From Muriicola sp. Z0-33 (GTDB lineage: Bacteria > Bacteroidota > Bacteroidia > Flavobacteriales > Flavobacteriaceae): a stretch of 64,000 nucleotides of DNA. The position numbers and the translations under genes were made by a program. The notes below the pieces were generated by a model. It was given only the letters and a program-made list of their open reading frames with translations, ran no database searches and was not told the origin of the DNA. The first letter of the stretch is position 1. Each line of letters opens with the position of its first letter. The stretch lies in assembly GCF_026126425.1 (NCBI RefSeq), contig NZ_JAFMPW010000005.1, forward strand, positions 62,001 through 126,000, in the 5' to 3' direction. Shown one piece after another: positions 26,335 through 35,553 of the stretch.

Positions 26335-27729
26335 TTAAGTTATTATTCCAAGGGGTTGGGTAGATTTCCAATTTCCTCTTGTGAAATCCGGAAAGGCCTG
26401 AGGCGCGCCGCCATTAGCCACAGAAATTTCACTTAAGGGGCCCACAGCACTCCAATGACAGCCCTCGTAAACATTTTGGTCTATGGGCAATCCATTTTGA
26501 AGGCATTCAACTATTCTGTACATCATCATCCCGTCCATGCCACCATGACCACTATCTTTGGTTTTTTGATTCAGCCTTTTGTATAATGGATGATCGTATT
26601 TTTCGTATAGGACTTCCAACTGATCTCCCTGAGCCCAGCTGTGATGATCATCTGTTACGCCTTCAATTCCGCCTTCCAATGCCACTCTGGTTGGGAATCC
26701 GGCCAGGGTTCCTTTAGTTCCCTGTACAAGATTAAGGCGCGAATATGGCCTGGGGCTTGTTTCATCCCATTGCACCATAATGGTACGCCCCAGCGTAGTT
26801 TTAATTATGGAAGTGTTCATATCTCCACCCTTGTACTCTAGTTGGTTCCACTGGTGGTCTGATGGATAATTATTCTGTGCATAGGCCTTTCGTCCCAGTG
26901 AAGGGGTTGAAAAAGAAACCAGCGATTCAAAATTATCTTCTTGCCTTGCCAGACTCATATACTGTGCCACTGGGCCAAGACCGTGGGTGGGATATAAATT
27001 GCCATTTCTATTTGCATAATGATGGGTTCTCCAGGAGCCTGTGCCTCTTTCAACCTGTTGCATCTGTCCTCTTAATTCATGAATGTATGCTGCCTCGGCA
27101 TGTAATATGTCGCCCAGGATACCTTGTCTGCACATATTAAGGAACATCAATTCATCCCTGTCATAATTCACATTTTCCATCATCATGCAATGTTTCCTGG
27201 TAGCTTCCGAAGCGTCCACAATATCCCACATTTCCTTAAGGGTAACTGCAATAGGGACTTCTACAAAGGCATGAGCCCCGTTTTTCATAGCTGCTATTGC
27301 CATAGGTGCATGGTTGGCCCAATTGGTGGCAATAAACACAACATCTGGTTTTACTTCTTTAAGCATTAGCTGCCATTGATTTTCACCACCGAAATATGTA
27401 GCAATCTGTTTATGGCGATTCCCGCCTCCAATCTCCTCGGCCACATTCGCCCATTTCTTGGCCAGATCCTCATAAAGATCACTAATGGCAACTACTTCGG
27501 TTCCTGGCAAATTGGCAAAGAACTTCATATGCCCGGGACCCCTGGCGCCAACCCCAATAAAAGCTGCGCGAATTGTAGGTAATTTTGGAGCAACAAAATC
27601 TCCCATATATTCAGCGGCTGATGGTCTTTTGGCATATTCAGCGCTCTTAACCGCCACTGGACCCATACTTATTGCTGCCCCGGCCAGGGAAGTTTTTCGT
27701 ATAAAATTTCTTCGGTTGAGCTTTTTCAT
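26335..27729 (-). CDS. Tat-exported GH109-like NAD-dependent glycosidase (Gfo/Idh/MocA fold)
   Basis: 464 residues with a twin-arginine leader (LNRRNFIRKTSLAGA). The Rossmann motif is AAFIGVGARGPGHM. Where simple oxidoreductases have EKP this has EVP (AFVEVPIAV), and the segment NRNGNLYPTHGLGPVAQYM with His249 is the hallmark of glycoside hydrolase family 109. These enzymes, first described as alpha-N-acetylgalactosaminidases, hydrolyse glycosides through transient oxidation by tightly bound NAD. Later members show other specificities, so alpha-GalNAc is likely but not certain. Location: periplasm. Gaps of 26 bases to the GH20 gene and 11 to the DUF1080 gene show an operon. Confidence 0.88.
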   Translation of the reverse strand: MKKLNRRNFIRKTSLAGAAISMGPVAVKSAEYAKRPSAAEYMGDFVAPKLPTIRAAFIGVGARGPGHMKFFANLPGTEVVAISDLYEDLAKKWANVAEEIGGGNRHKQIATYFGGENQWQLMLKEVKPDVVFIATNWANHAPMAIAAMKNGAHAFVEVPIAVTLKEMWDIVDASEATRKHCMMMENVNYDRDELMFLNMCRQGILGDILHAEAAYIHELRGQMQQVERGTGSWRTHHYANRNGNLYPTHGLGPVAQYMSLARQEDNFESLVSFSTPSLGRKAYAQNNYPSDHQWNQLEYKGGDMNTSIIKTTLGRTIMVQWDETSPRPYSRLNLVQGTKGTLAGFPTRVALEGGIEGVTDDHHSWAQGDQLEVLYEKYDHPLYKRLNQKTKDSGHGGMDGMMMYRIVECLQNGLPIDQNVYEGCHWSAVGPLSEISVANGGAPQAFPDFTRGNWKSTQPLGIIT

Positions 27730-27755
27730 TTTAACATTGATTTTAAATAGTTTGG

Positions 27756-29840
27756 TTATTGTGTATTGGCTTGGTTTAACAACTCGCTTTCTAACTTTTC
27801 CAAAAAGAGAATTTCCGCATTAAACTGCCAATCAAAGTTGCGGGTCTGATTGGCTAAATGGGTATGATGGTCCTGATCTAATATGTAGTTTTCGGGTTTG
27901 GAAAGTATACGTGATTGCCCGTAAACTTCTTCGAGGGTAGCCCGGATTTTTTCAAATTCTGACTTCAACTGGCGAATCTCTTTAAGTTTAGCGAGGGCCA
28001 GTTCCTCATTACCAGCTATGTCATAGTCGCGAAGAGCAAGTAACGCTTTGGGAGCAAATTGGGACAATAGATTTACCTGCTCATATATATCCAATGTATA
28101 TCTATTTCTTATGGCTTTGTTTTTTATTCCCTCAATTTTTGATGCAACGCTATCCGAAATGGCGAGCATAATCTCGGCTTGCTCCAATTGACTTTTATGT
28201 GTAGTACTCCATTTTTGCGGAAGATTGCGATCTGGGAGGTCGATAATTGCTGTTACGATCGGATCTTTAGTAGTGGCTAGTTGTCTTCGGTCAATATCCT
28301 TAGTCAGGGCCCGTCCAAGAAATGTTACCGGAGTTTCCAATTGATCAACAAACGCATAGTTGTCTCCAGATACGGCATGCCCAAATTCTCGTTGCCTGTA
28401 TGTAGCTAATAATTCATTTTTGTCTCTTTCCACTCCAGCCCAGGTTTGTTCTGCAAAAGCAAGGATACCACGCCAGTATAATTCAAAATGTGGAGAATCA
28501 TCATCCCAAAGTGTAAGTAATAATCCATTTAAATTTTGCTCTATGGAGCTTTTTGCAAATGATCTAATGTTATCCAGATTTCCACCGTCCTGTGGCATTA
28601 ATATCCATCTTCGTTGACCGGCAGTGGCGCCCATTACCTGCATTCCGTGTTTTTGGAACCAGTCCATAGCTTTGGTATTTCCCAGCGTCTGAGGAGATGC
28701 GTAATTCCAGCGCATATAGATGCAATTTTTGGGAAAAAGATCCAGAAATTCTGACAGCTTGTGTTCATTTTCTGCCCATATCGCTTCTACTTCGGCTTTA
28801 CTTAATTCTGGTTGAAACATTGCCCTGTAAACACCTGCATGTTTCAGCGGCATATCATCCCAGAATATAGGAATCCGGTCGTTGTCTTCTGCAAACTTAC
28901 ACACCTTGTTAAGCCATGTGAGTTGCAGTTCCAGTGCCGATTTTCCACTTCCCCTACCTGTAGTGTGCACTTCATCACCCCCTACGTGAAGGTACCTGCC
29001 ATATGGGGTAGCCTCCATCGCATCTTTATATAGGTTAAACTGTACTTCATAAGTTTTAGGATCCAGCGGATTAAAGGCCCAATCGCTATCAGGATCATCC
29101 CTTAATGATTTGTACTTATCGTGTTTAAGAATAAATGAGGCATGACCAAGGCCTTGTACCAATGGGCTGATTTCAATGTTGCGCGCCATAGCGTATTCGC
29201 TTAAATCTTTCCATTCCGCAATGCTCAGGGCGTCTTCTGAACCAACTAGAGCTTGTCTCTGATATTTAATTTTGTCCTCCAATTCCAGGATAATGGCATT
29301 TACTTTATAGCTTGCCAGCTTATCGATAATTTTATAGTAGTATTCTTTTTTTTCTCTGTGATGTTTTACATCTAGTTGAACAGCCCGGTATGCAAGCATT
29401 GGAAAATCTTCAATACTGCACAAGGGAAGATTTACTTGTTGTTCTTCAGCATCCTGAACTAATTGTTCAAGGCTCATCAGGCCATAACGCAGACCGGCCA
29501 TGTCTTTTGCATTAATGGTAATTTGATGCTCCGATATAGTAAGGGAATAACCTTCAGACTTAAGAGCCGAATTGTTATCTATGGCCAGAAGTAATTCTGC
29601 ATCAGAGGTATTATCAACGGGCAGCATACTGGATAAAAGCGCTGTGCCAGCGGCTAACTTCAATTCTTCAGGAAGGTAATAGTGTTTTAATTCGGATACC
29701 TCCAGATCAGAAACCCCGGTAATGTCAAATTGCTGTGCCTGGGGTAATAATTTAAAGTCGCCTAATTTTTTAGTAGTGTTTTCGCAACTGGCCATTGCCC
29801 CTAAAATAAAGCTGGCGATAATTAATTTAAATATTTTCAT
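27756..29840 (-). CDS. GH20-family beta-N-acetylhexosaminidase-like lipoprotein
   Basis: 694 residues with a lipoprotein signal (IIASFILGAMASCEN). A GH20b-type N-terminal domain (about 30-145) ends in the typical AGLRYGLMSLEQLVQ. The TIM barrel follows, from AYRAVQLDVKHH, with the catalytic pair Asp289-Glu290 in YLHVGGDEVH, the substrate-assisted mechanism residues of GH20. Later parts include IPIFWDDM and LLLTLWDDDSPHF. The enzyme should release terminal GlcNAc or GalNAc at the cell surface or in the periplasm. An extra C-terminal helical region (about 500-694) goes beyond the barrel. It is the second gene of the operon, 9 bases after the PQQ dehydrogenase stop. Confidence 0.88.
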   Translation of the reverse strand: MKIFKLIIASFILGAMASCENTTKKLGDFKLLPQAQQFDITGVSDLEVSELKHYYLPEELKLAAGTALLSSMLPVDNTSDAELLLAIDNNSALKSEGYSLTISEHQITINAKDMAGLRYGLMSLEQLVQDAEEQQVNLPLCSIEDFPMLAYRAVQLDVKHHREKKEYYYKIIDKLASYKVNAIILELEDKIKYQRQALVGSEDALSIAEWKDLSEYAMARNIEISPLVQGLGHASFILKHDKYKSLRDDPDSDWAFNPLDPKTYEVQFNLYKDAMEATPYGRYLHVGGDEVHTTGRGSGKSALELQLTWLNKVCKFAEDNDRIPIFWDDMPLKHAGVYRAMFQPELSKAEVEAIWAENEHKLSEFLDLFPKNCIYMRWNYASPQTLGNTKAMDWFQKHGMQVMGATAGQRRWILMPQDGGNLDNIRSFAKSSIEQNLNGLLLTLWDDDSPHFELYWRGILAFAEQTWAGVERDKNELLATYRQREFGHAVSGDNYAFVDQLETPVTFLGRALTKDIDRRQLATTKDPIVTAIIDLPDRNLPQKWSTTHKSQLEQAEIMLAISDSVASKIEGIKNKAIRNRYTLDIYEQVNLLSQFAPKALLALRDYDIAGNEELALAKLKEIRQLKSEFEKIRATLEEVYGQSRILSKPENYILDQDHHTHLANQTRNFDWQFNAEILFLEKLESELLNQANTQ

Positions 29841-29849
29841 TGTCTCAAA

Positions 29850-32063
29850 TTAGTTAAGTGTAAAAGCCATATAGTTGGCTCCGGAAGGGGTGCCCATTTT
29901 TCCACCACCACATGCAATCACTAAGAATTGTTTCCCATTGATTTCGTAGGTGGCGGGGGTGGCATAACCTCCTGCAGGTAGATCAGTTTCCCATAGTTTT
30001 TTGCCATTCCTCATATTAAACGCCCTTAATTTCTCATCTTTGGTCGCCGCGATAAAAAGCACACCTCCGGCAGTAATGACAGGTCCTCCGTAATTCTCTG
30101 TTCCACTAACCGGAACTTCCGGGTCGTTCAAAGATGCTTCATGACCCAGGGGGACTTTCCAAAGATATTCCCCGGTATTTAAATCAATTGCATTGAGGGT
30201 GCCCCAGGGCGGGTGCATTACAGGGTATCCTCTGTTATCTTTAAATCTGCCAAAGCCTACGATTGCATAGGCCAATCCGTTTGCTTTTTCTGTTCTATGA
30301 TCTCCATCCTCGTTTTGTTTCTTCTCTGTTTCTATTCCACTTAAAAAATCTACAAGGGCACTTATTTCATTCTCATTGAGGCTGGGCATGCCAGGCATTG
30401 CTCCTTTTCCCTTGGCAATAATTGCTGCTATCTGGTCTGGCGCTAATCTCTTATCGACATTTTGCAGTTCAGGGATTGCTCCAAGGCCCTGTAATTCTCC
30501 TCCATGACATCTGGCACAGTGAATCTGACTAAGTGTTTCTCCTTTACCTAGTTTTTTACCATCTTTCCCCCTCACTTTTGCCATTCTGACAATCCAGGCC
30601 ATTTCATTGGCGTTGACATACATTATTCCGTTTCTTGGATCTACGGCAGCTCCTCCCCATTCTGCACCGCCATCAGCTCCGGGGTAAAGAATTACCCCTT
30701 TGGTATCAATGGGTATGAATTGCCCCTCAGAAGTAATTCCTGCCAGCTTTTCTTTTACAGTAGGAGGACTGATGTTTTGATCCTTATCGATAAAATCATC
30801 AACAAACGCAGGCTGATTCGGAGCATAAAGGTCCTCTGCTCTTAGGATTTGCCTTGAAAATGGTGCTGGTTTTGTTGGTAAGGGCTGTGTACTTGCGGCA
30901 GTATCACCTTCTAAGGTGGTCTTGGGATAAGGCTTTTCCTCAATAGGAAAAAGAGGCTCCCCTGTAAGCCTGTTAAAGACAAATACATGACCACTTTTAG
31001 TAATTTGTGCTACTGCCGGGATTATTTCGCCATTTTGCTCAACATCTACCAGGTTGGGTGGGGCTGGTAAATCCCGGTCCCAAATGTCGTGTTTTACCAT
31101 CTGAAAATGCCAGATTCTTTCTCCTGTTCTGGCATTCAGGGCCAATAGTGTGTTGGCAAATAAATTGTCTCCAATCCTATCACCACCATACCAGTCGAAT
31201 GCTGCCGAGCCTGTTGGGACATATACGATACCCCTGTCGTTATCAAGCGCCATACCCGCCCAATTGTTTGCTCCGCCGGCAGTTTTATAGGCTTCCCTGG
31301 GCCAGGACTCATATCCAAATTCACCGGGTTGAGGAATGGTATGAAAGATCCACTCCCTTTTCCCCGTGAGAACATTAAAAGCTCTGATATGTCCGGGGGC
31401 GGCTCCTGGTGATTCAGATGTTCTATGTCCTACTATAATCAGATCATCATAAATGACCCCAGGGGTGGTCATTACAATAGGCACTTTGGCCGGGTCTCTT
31501 CCCAAACCTTCCCTTAGATCTACACTTCCTTTGGCGCCAAAGGAAGTAATTAAGGTGCCACTATCTGCATCAATGGCAAATAACCTGGGCCCTGAAGCGT
31601 AAAAAAGCCTGTATTTTTCTTCAGAATCCGATTGCCAGCTGAGTAATCCCCTGCTTAATCCCAGACCTGTTCCATCTTCAATTTCAGGAGAGAATTCCCA
31701 AAGTTTCTCGCCTGTTCCTGCATCAATTGCGAAAAGTGAATTTGTTGGGCTAATCCCATAAAGCTTATCCCCAAGGATTAAAGGGTTGGTTTGTATTTGA
31801 GTGGTTCTCCCCTCAGGGACATCACCACTGCTATATTGCCAGGCCAAACCAAGTTGGTGCACATTACTGGTGTCTATCTCATTAAGTAAAGAGAAGTGCG
31901 TACGCTGAGGATCACCCAAATAATGGCCCCATGTTTTAAGAGCGATGTTCTTATCGGATATCGCAGCTCTATTGTCCTTAATTTCGTCAGAGCAGTTAAC
32001 AAGCAGCAGGACCATACAAACAATCAGGGTGCCTAAAGTTATCTTCTCTAATTGGATTTTCAT
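29850..32063 (-). CDS. PQQ-dependent sugar/alcohol dehydrogenase-like lipoprotein with inserted cytochrome c domain
   Basis: 737 residues with a lipoprotein leader (CMVLLLVNCSDE). It forms an eight-bladed quinoprotein propeller of the membrane glucose dehydrogenase type: tryptophan-docking segments such as GLAWQYSSGDVPEG, GEKLWEFSPEI, GERIWHFQMVKHDIWDRD, and LWKVPLGHEAS near the end. A cytochrome c domain is inserted before the last blades: Cys516-x-x-Cys519-His520 (IHCARCHGG) with Met ligand in MPGMPSL. It oxidises a sugar or alcohol in the periplasm and can hand electrons to its own heme and then the respiratory chain. It is the first gene of the minus-strand glycan operon, whose promoter must lie in 32064-32320. 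Confidence 0.92.
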   Translation of the reverse strand: MKIQLEKITLGTLIVCMVLLLVNCSDEIKDNRAAISDKNIALKTWGHYLGDPQRTHFSLLNEIDTSNVHQLGLAWQYSSGDVPEGRTTQIQTNPLILGDKLYGISPTNSLFAIDAGTGEKLWEFSPEIEDGTGLGLSRGLLSWQSDSEEKYRLFYASGPRLFAIDADSGTLITSFGAKGSVDLREGLGRDPAKVPIVMTTPGVIYDDLIIVGHRTSESPGAAPGHIRAFNVLTGKREWIFHTIPQPGEFGYESWPREAYKTAGGANNWAGMALDNDRGIVYVPTGSAAFDWYGGDRIGDNLFANTLLALNARTGERIWHFQMVKHDIWDRDLPAPPNLVDVEQNGEIIPAVAQITKSGHVFVFNRLTGEPLFPIEEKPYPKTTLEGDTAASTQPLPTKPAPFSRQILRAEDLYAPNQPAFVDDFIDKDQNISPPTVKEKLAGITSEGQFIPIDTKGVILYPGADGGAEWGGAAVDPRNGIMYVNANEMAWIVRMAKVRGKDGKKLGKGETLSQIHCARCHGGELQGLGAIPELQNVDKRLAPDQIAAIIAKGKGAMPGMPSLNENEISALVDFLSGIETEKKQNEDGDHRTEKANGLAYAIVGFGRFKDNRGYPVMHPPWGTLNAIDLNTGEYLWKVPLGHEASLNDPEVPVSGTENYGGPVITAGGVLFIAATKDEKLRAFNMRNGKKLWETDLPAGGYATPATYEINGKQFLVIACGGGKMGTPSGANYMAFTLN

Positions 32064-32186
32064 TTGGGTTGCGCTTGTAATTAAAATTTCAGTAGAATTG
32101 CTTAGCTAACTTGTCGCATAAAGATAAGCATTAGTTAAGTTCAGCCTGCTTTATTTTCGTATCACAACATTTGGCGCAAAAGATGT

Positions 32187-32226
32187 TTTAAATAGACGCT
32201 GTATAGAGAACTATTGTTTAAATAGA
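32187..32226. repeat. Direct repeat TTTAAATAGA (two copies, 30-bp period) in the divergent promoter region
   Basis: Identical 10-mers lie at 32187-32196 and 32217-32226 in the 257-base gap between the divergent glycan operon and the Asp-box/sulfatase operon. The spacing is close to three helical turns, which would suit a regulator serving both directions. No regulator gene is adjacent. AT-rich composition makes chance possible. Confidence 0.35.
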
Positions 32227-32320
32227 TATATGGTATTTGGTTGAATGAATAGTACCTATTAGTGAACTTTGCTGTGTTTTTTTGTTACATTTAGGCTCGA
32301 CTAATTCCAACGCATAAAAA

Positions 32321-35300
32321 ATGAAAACTTTATACCCAAAAGCAGTTGCACTATTGCTGTTGCTCTTCTTGCAAACTCCTTCAACAGAAGCCCAAAAACG
32401 CAGATCTACTTATACCGACCCTATTCCGGAGACTTTGTATTCCAGTATGGAGTACCGCTTGGTAGGGCCCTTTCGGGGAGGAAGATCTGCAGCGGTTACC
32501 GGAGTGCCGGGAGAACCTAATCTCTTTTATTTCGGTGCAACAGGAGGTGGCGTCTGGAAGACTACAGACGGTGGGCGCAGTTGGGAGAATATTTCTGACG
32601 GTTATTTTGGAGGCAGCATAGGTGCTGTAGAAGTGGCAAAGAGCGATCCGAACGTTATATATGTTGGCGGGGGAGAGAAAACACTTCGGGGCAATGTATC
32701 TTCGGGATACGGCATCTGGAAAACCGAAAATGGAGGTAAAACCTGGACTTCGGCAGGCTTAAAAAATAGTAGGCACGTACCCAGGATCCGTGTACACCCA
32801 AAAGATCATAATATCATTTATGCAGCCGTTCTTGGTAATATTTATAAACCTACCCTGGATCGCGGAATTTACAAAAGTACAGATGGTGGAAAGAATTGGC
32901 GTAAAACTCTTTTTGTAAATGATCAGGCGGGAGCTGTGGACCTGGTATTAGATCCCAATAATCCTCGTATAATGTATGCCTCTACCTGGCGGGCAAAAAG
33001 AACACCGTATAGCCTAAGTAGCGGTGGGGAAGGTTCTGCCCTTTGGAAAAGTACAGACAGCGGAGAGTCCTGGACAGAGATTTCCAGGAATGAAGGTTTC
33101 CCTAAGGATACGCTGGGCATAATAGGTGTCACGGTATCACCTAAGAATTCTGAGAGAGTATGGGCAATTGTAGAGCACAAAGAAAAGGGCGGGTTATACA
33201 GATCAGATGATGGAGGTAAAAAATGGACCCAGATAAACAGCGAGCGAAAGTTAAGGCAACGCGCCTGGTATTATACAAGAGTCTATGCAGATACAGAAGA
33301 TCAGGATGTGGTTTACGTCCTAAATGTGAGGTATCATAAATCTACCGATGGAGGAAAAAGCTTTAGTACTTTCAATGCTCCTCATGGTGACCATCATGAT
33401 TTGTGGATAGCTCCGGAAAACTCTAAACGAATGATAATCGGGGATGATGGGGGTGCTCAAATTTCTTATGATGGAGGGGATACCTGGAGCACTTATTACA
33501 ATCAGCCAACTGCACAGTTTTATCGGGTGACCACAGACAATGCTTTTCCCTATCGTATTTATGTTGCACAACAAGACAATTCAACACTTCGGATAAATCA
33601 TCGTTCTGATGGGAGTAGTATTGATGAAGATGATTGGGAATCAACAGCCGGTGGTGAATCTGCCCATATAGCTGTTGATCCAACCAATAATGATATTGTA
33701 TATGGCGGCAGTTACGATGGGTATCTGACCAGAGTAAACCATAAAAACAATACCGCAAGAGGAATTAATGTATGGCCAGATAACCCCATGGGGCATGGCG
33801 CCGAGGGAATGAAGTATAGATTTCAATGGAATTTCCCTATAATTTTCAGCAGGCACAATCCCAAAAAGTTGTACACCTTTTCCAATCATGTTCACCTTTC
33901 AGAGAATGAAGGGCAAAGCTGGAAATTGCTCAGCGGTGACTTAACCAGGAATGATCCGACGAAATTGGTTTCCAGCGGAGGTCCGATTACCCAGGATAAT
34001 ACCTCTGTGGAATATTACTGCACCATTTTTGCAGCTAATGAGAGCCCTATTAAAGAAGGGCTTCTATGGGTAGGTAGTGATGACGGATTAATCCATGTTT
34101 CAAAAGATGGTGGCCAAAATTGGGAAAACATTACCCCTTCAAATATGCCGGAATGGAGTATGGTAAATAGTATAGAACCATCTGCTTTTGACGAAGGCAC
34201 TTGTTATGTAGCGGCTACCAGATATAAGTTGGGAGATTTTCAGCCCTACCTTTATAAAACTACAGATTACGGGAAGACCTGGACAAAAATAACGAACGGT
34301 ATAAATAAAGAACATTTTACCAGGGTACTACGCGAGGATCCAAAGCAAAAAGGCCTGCTGTATGCAGGAACGGAAACCGGCATGTATATCTCCTTTGATG
34401 ACGGGGCCAACTTTAAGCCTTTTCAATTGAATTTACCTATTGTTCCTATAACAGATCTGGCGATTAAAGACAATAATCTGGTGGTGGCCACTCAGGGGAG
34501 AAGCGTCTGGATATTGGACGACCTTACGGTGTTGCATCAATTGGAGAAATCACAAAAAGATGCAAGGGCCATTTTATTTCAACCAAAAGATGCGTACAGG
34601 ACCAAAGGAACAGCAGCAAGCAAGCCTTCCAAGACAGCAGGGGCAAATCACCCTAACGGAGTGGTAACACATTTCTATTTAAAAGATTTTTCCGAGAAAG
34701 ACAGTGTAAGTTTAACCTATACAACAATTTCGGGTGATACACTTAGCAGTTTTAATTCTAAAGCTAAAGATAAAGACAAGAAACTGAAGGTTAAAAAGGG
34801 AGGCAACACTCATGTTTGGGACACCAAAGGCAAGGAAGCTGAAATGCTGGAGGGGATGGTTCTTTGGTGGGCTAGTCTTGATGGTCCAAAGGCAGTTCCC
34901 GGCAATTACAAGGTGCACCTTAATGTAAATGGGGAGAACATGGAAAAGACCTTTAAAATTGTACCTGATCCCAGGGCGGAGGTAACGGTAGCAGAAATGC
35001 AAAAACAATACGATTTTATTACCGATATCAATTCTACCATAGACAAGGCGCACCAGTCTATTAAGAAAATTCGCAAAATTACCAGGAACCTGGATGCTTT
35101 TATAAATCAGTACAAGGACAATGAAGCTACCGAAGCACTGGTGGAAAAAGCCAAGGCAATGAAGAAAGATTTTGGTGAGGTTGAGAAAGCGCTTTATCAA
35201 ACGAAAAACAGAAGTCGCCAGGATCCGTTAAACTTCCCTATCCGGCTGACTAATAAACTGGGTCATCTGAATAGTTTGGTTGGTATTGATGACTTCCCGC

Positions 35301-35452
35301 CGACGGATCAGGATATTGCAGTTAAAAACGAACTCACCGGAAAAATTGAGAATCAACTTAAAATCTTTGATGCTATGATTTCCAAAGAGATAAAAGAATT
35401 CAATTCCTCTTTTAATGATTTGGACCTGAACTATTTGTTTATAGAGGATTAA
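32321..35452 (+). CDS. Secreted VPS10/sortilin-like Asp-box (BNR) beta-propeller protein, paralogue 1
   Basis: 1,043 residues with a signal peptide (ALLLLLFLQTPSTEAQ). About eleven Asp-box repeats of the form S/T-x-D-x-G-x-x-W run through the first 720 residues, for example TTDGGRSW, STDGGKNW, SDDGGKKW, SKDGGQNW and TTDYGKTW. This predicts one or two beta-propellers as in VPS10/sortilin and sialidase-like proteins. The rest is a linker (KDKDKKLKVKKGG), a beta domain and a helical C-terminus. The sialidase-type catalytic Arg triad is not obvious, so I do not call a sialidase. Probably exported and glycan or protein binding, possibly hydrolytic. It heads a plus-strand set with a paralogue and a sulfatase. 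Confidence 0.87.
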   Translation: MKTLYPKAVALLLLLFLQTPSTEAQKRRSTYTDPIPETLYSSMEYRLVGPFRGGRSAAVTGVPGEPNLFYFGATGGGVWKTTDGGRSWENISDGYFGGSIGAVEVAKSDPNVIYVGGGEKTLRGNVSSGYGIWKTENGGKTWTSAGLKNSRHVPRIRVHPKDHNIIYAAVLGNIYKPTLDRGIYKSTDGGKNWRKTLFVNDQAGAVDLVLDPNNPRIMYASTWRAKRTPYSLSSGGEGSALWKSTDSGESWTEISRNEGFPKDTLGIIGVTVSPKNSERVWAIVEHKEKGGLYRSDDGGKKWTQINSERKLRQRAWYYTRVYADTEDQDVVYVLNVRYHKSTDGGKSFSTFNAPHGDHHDLWIAPENSKRMIIGDDGGAQISYDGGDTWSTYYNQPTAQFYRVTTDNAFPYRIYVAQQDNSTLRINHRSDGSSIDEDDWESTAGGESAHIAVDPTNNDIVYGGSYDGYLTRVNHKNNTARGINVWPDNPMGHGAEGMKYRFQWNFPIIFSRHNPKKLYTFSNHVHLSENEGQSWKLLSGDLTRNDPTKLVSSGGPITQDNTSVEYYCTIFAANESPIKEGLLWVGSDDGLIHVSKDGGQNWENITPSNMPEWSMVNSIEPSAFDEGTCYVAATRYKLGDFQPYLYKTTDYGKTWTKITNGINKEHFTRVLREDPKQKGLLYAGTETGMYISFDDGANFKPFQLNLPIVPITDLAIKDNNLVVATQGRSVWILDDLTVLHQLEKSQKDARAILFQPKDAYRTKGTAASKPSKTAGANHPNGVVTHFYLKDFSEKDSVSLTYTTISGDTLSSFNSKAKDKDKKLKVKKGGNTHVWDTKGKEAEMLEGMVLWWASLDGPKAVPGNYKVHLNVNGENMEKTFKIVPDPRAEVTVAEMQKQYDFITDINSTIDKAHQSIKKIRKITRNLDAFINQYKDNEATEALVEKAKAMKKDFGEVEKALYQTKNRSRQDPLNFPIRLTNKLGHLNSLVGIDDFPPTDQDIAVKNELTGKIENQLKIFDAMISKEIKEFNSSFNDLDLNYLFIED

Positions 35453-35518
35453 AAAGATCTAAAATAAGAAGGGGTCCCAGCCTAAGGCGATCCTGGATTA
35501 AGACTATTGTATAAAGAC

Positions 35519-35542
35519 CATTCAAACATTCAAACATTCAAA
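35519..35542 (+). repeat. Three tandem copies of CATTCAAA in the leader of the second propeller gene
   Basis: Three perfect 8-base units occupy 35519-35542, ending 11 bases before the ATG at 35554. Short tandem units beside a start codon can change copy number by slippage and so alter expression; three copies is few, so this is only a possibility. Confidence 0.6.
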
Positions 35543-35553
35543 TTAAAGTAAAG

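Noticed and set aside
33423-33758. 111-codon minus-strand frame rich in His, Tyr and Cys
   Set aside because: Antisense shadow of the repeated Asp-box codons in the propeller gene.
34712-35200. 162-codon minus-strand frame
   Set aside because: Antisense within the first Asp-box propeller gene; no start context and a low-complexity hydrophobic translation.
32321-35452. Sialidase annotation for the Asp-box proteins
   Set aside because: Asp-boxes alone do not make a sialidase; the catalytic Arg triad, Tyr/Glu pair and FRIP motif are not visible.
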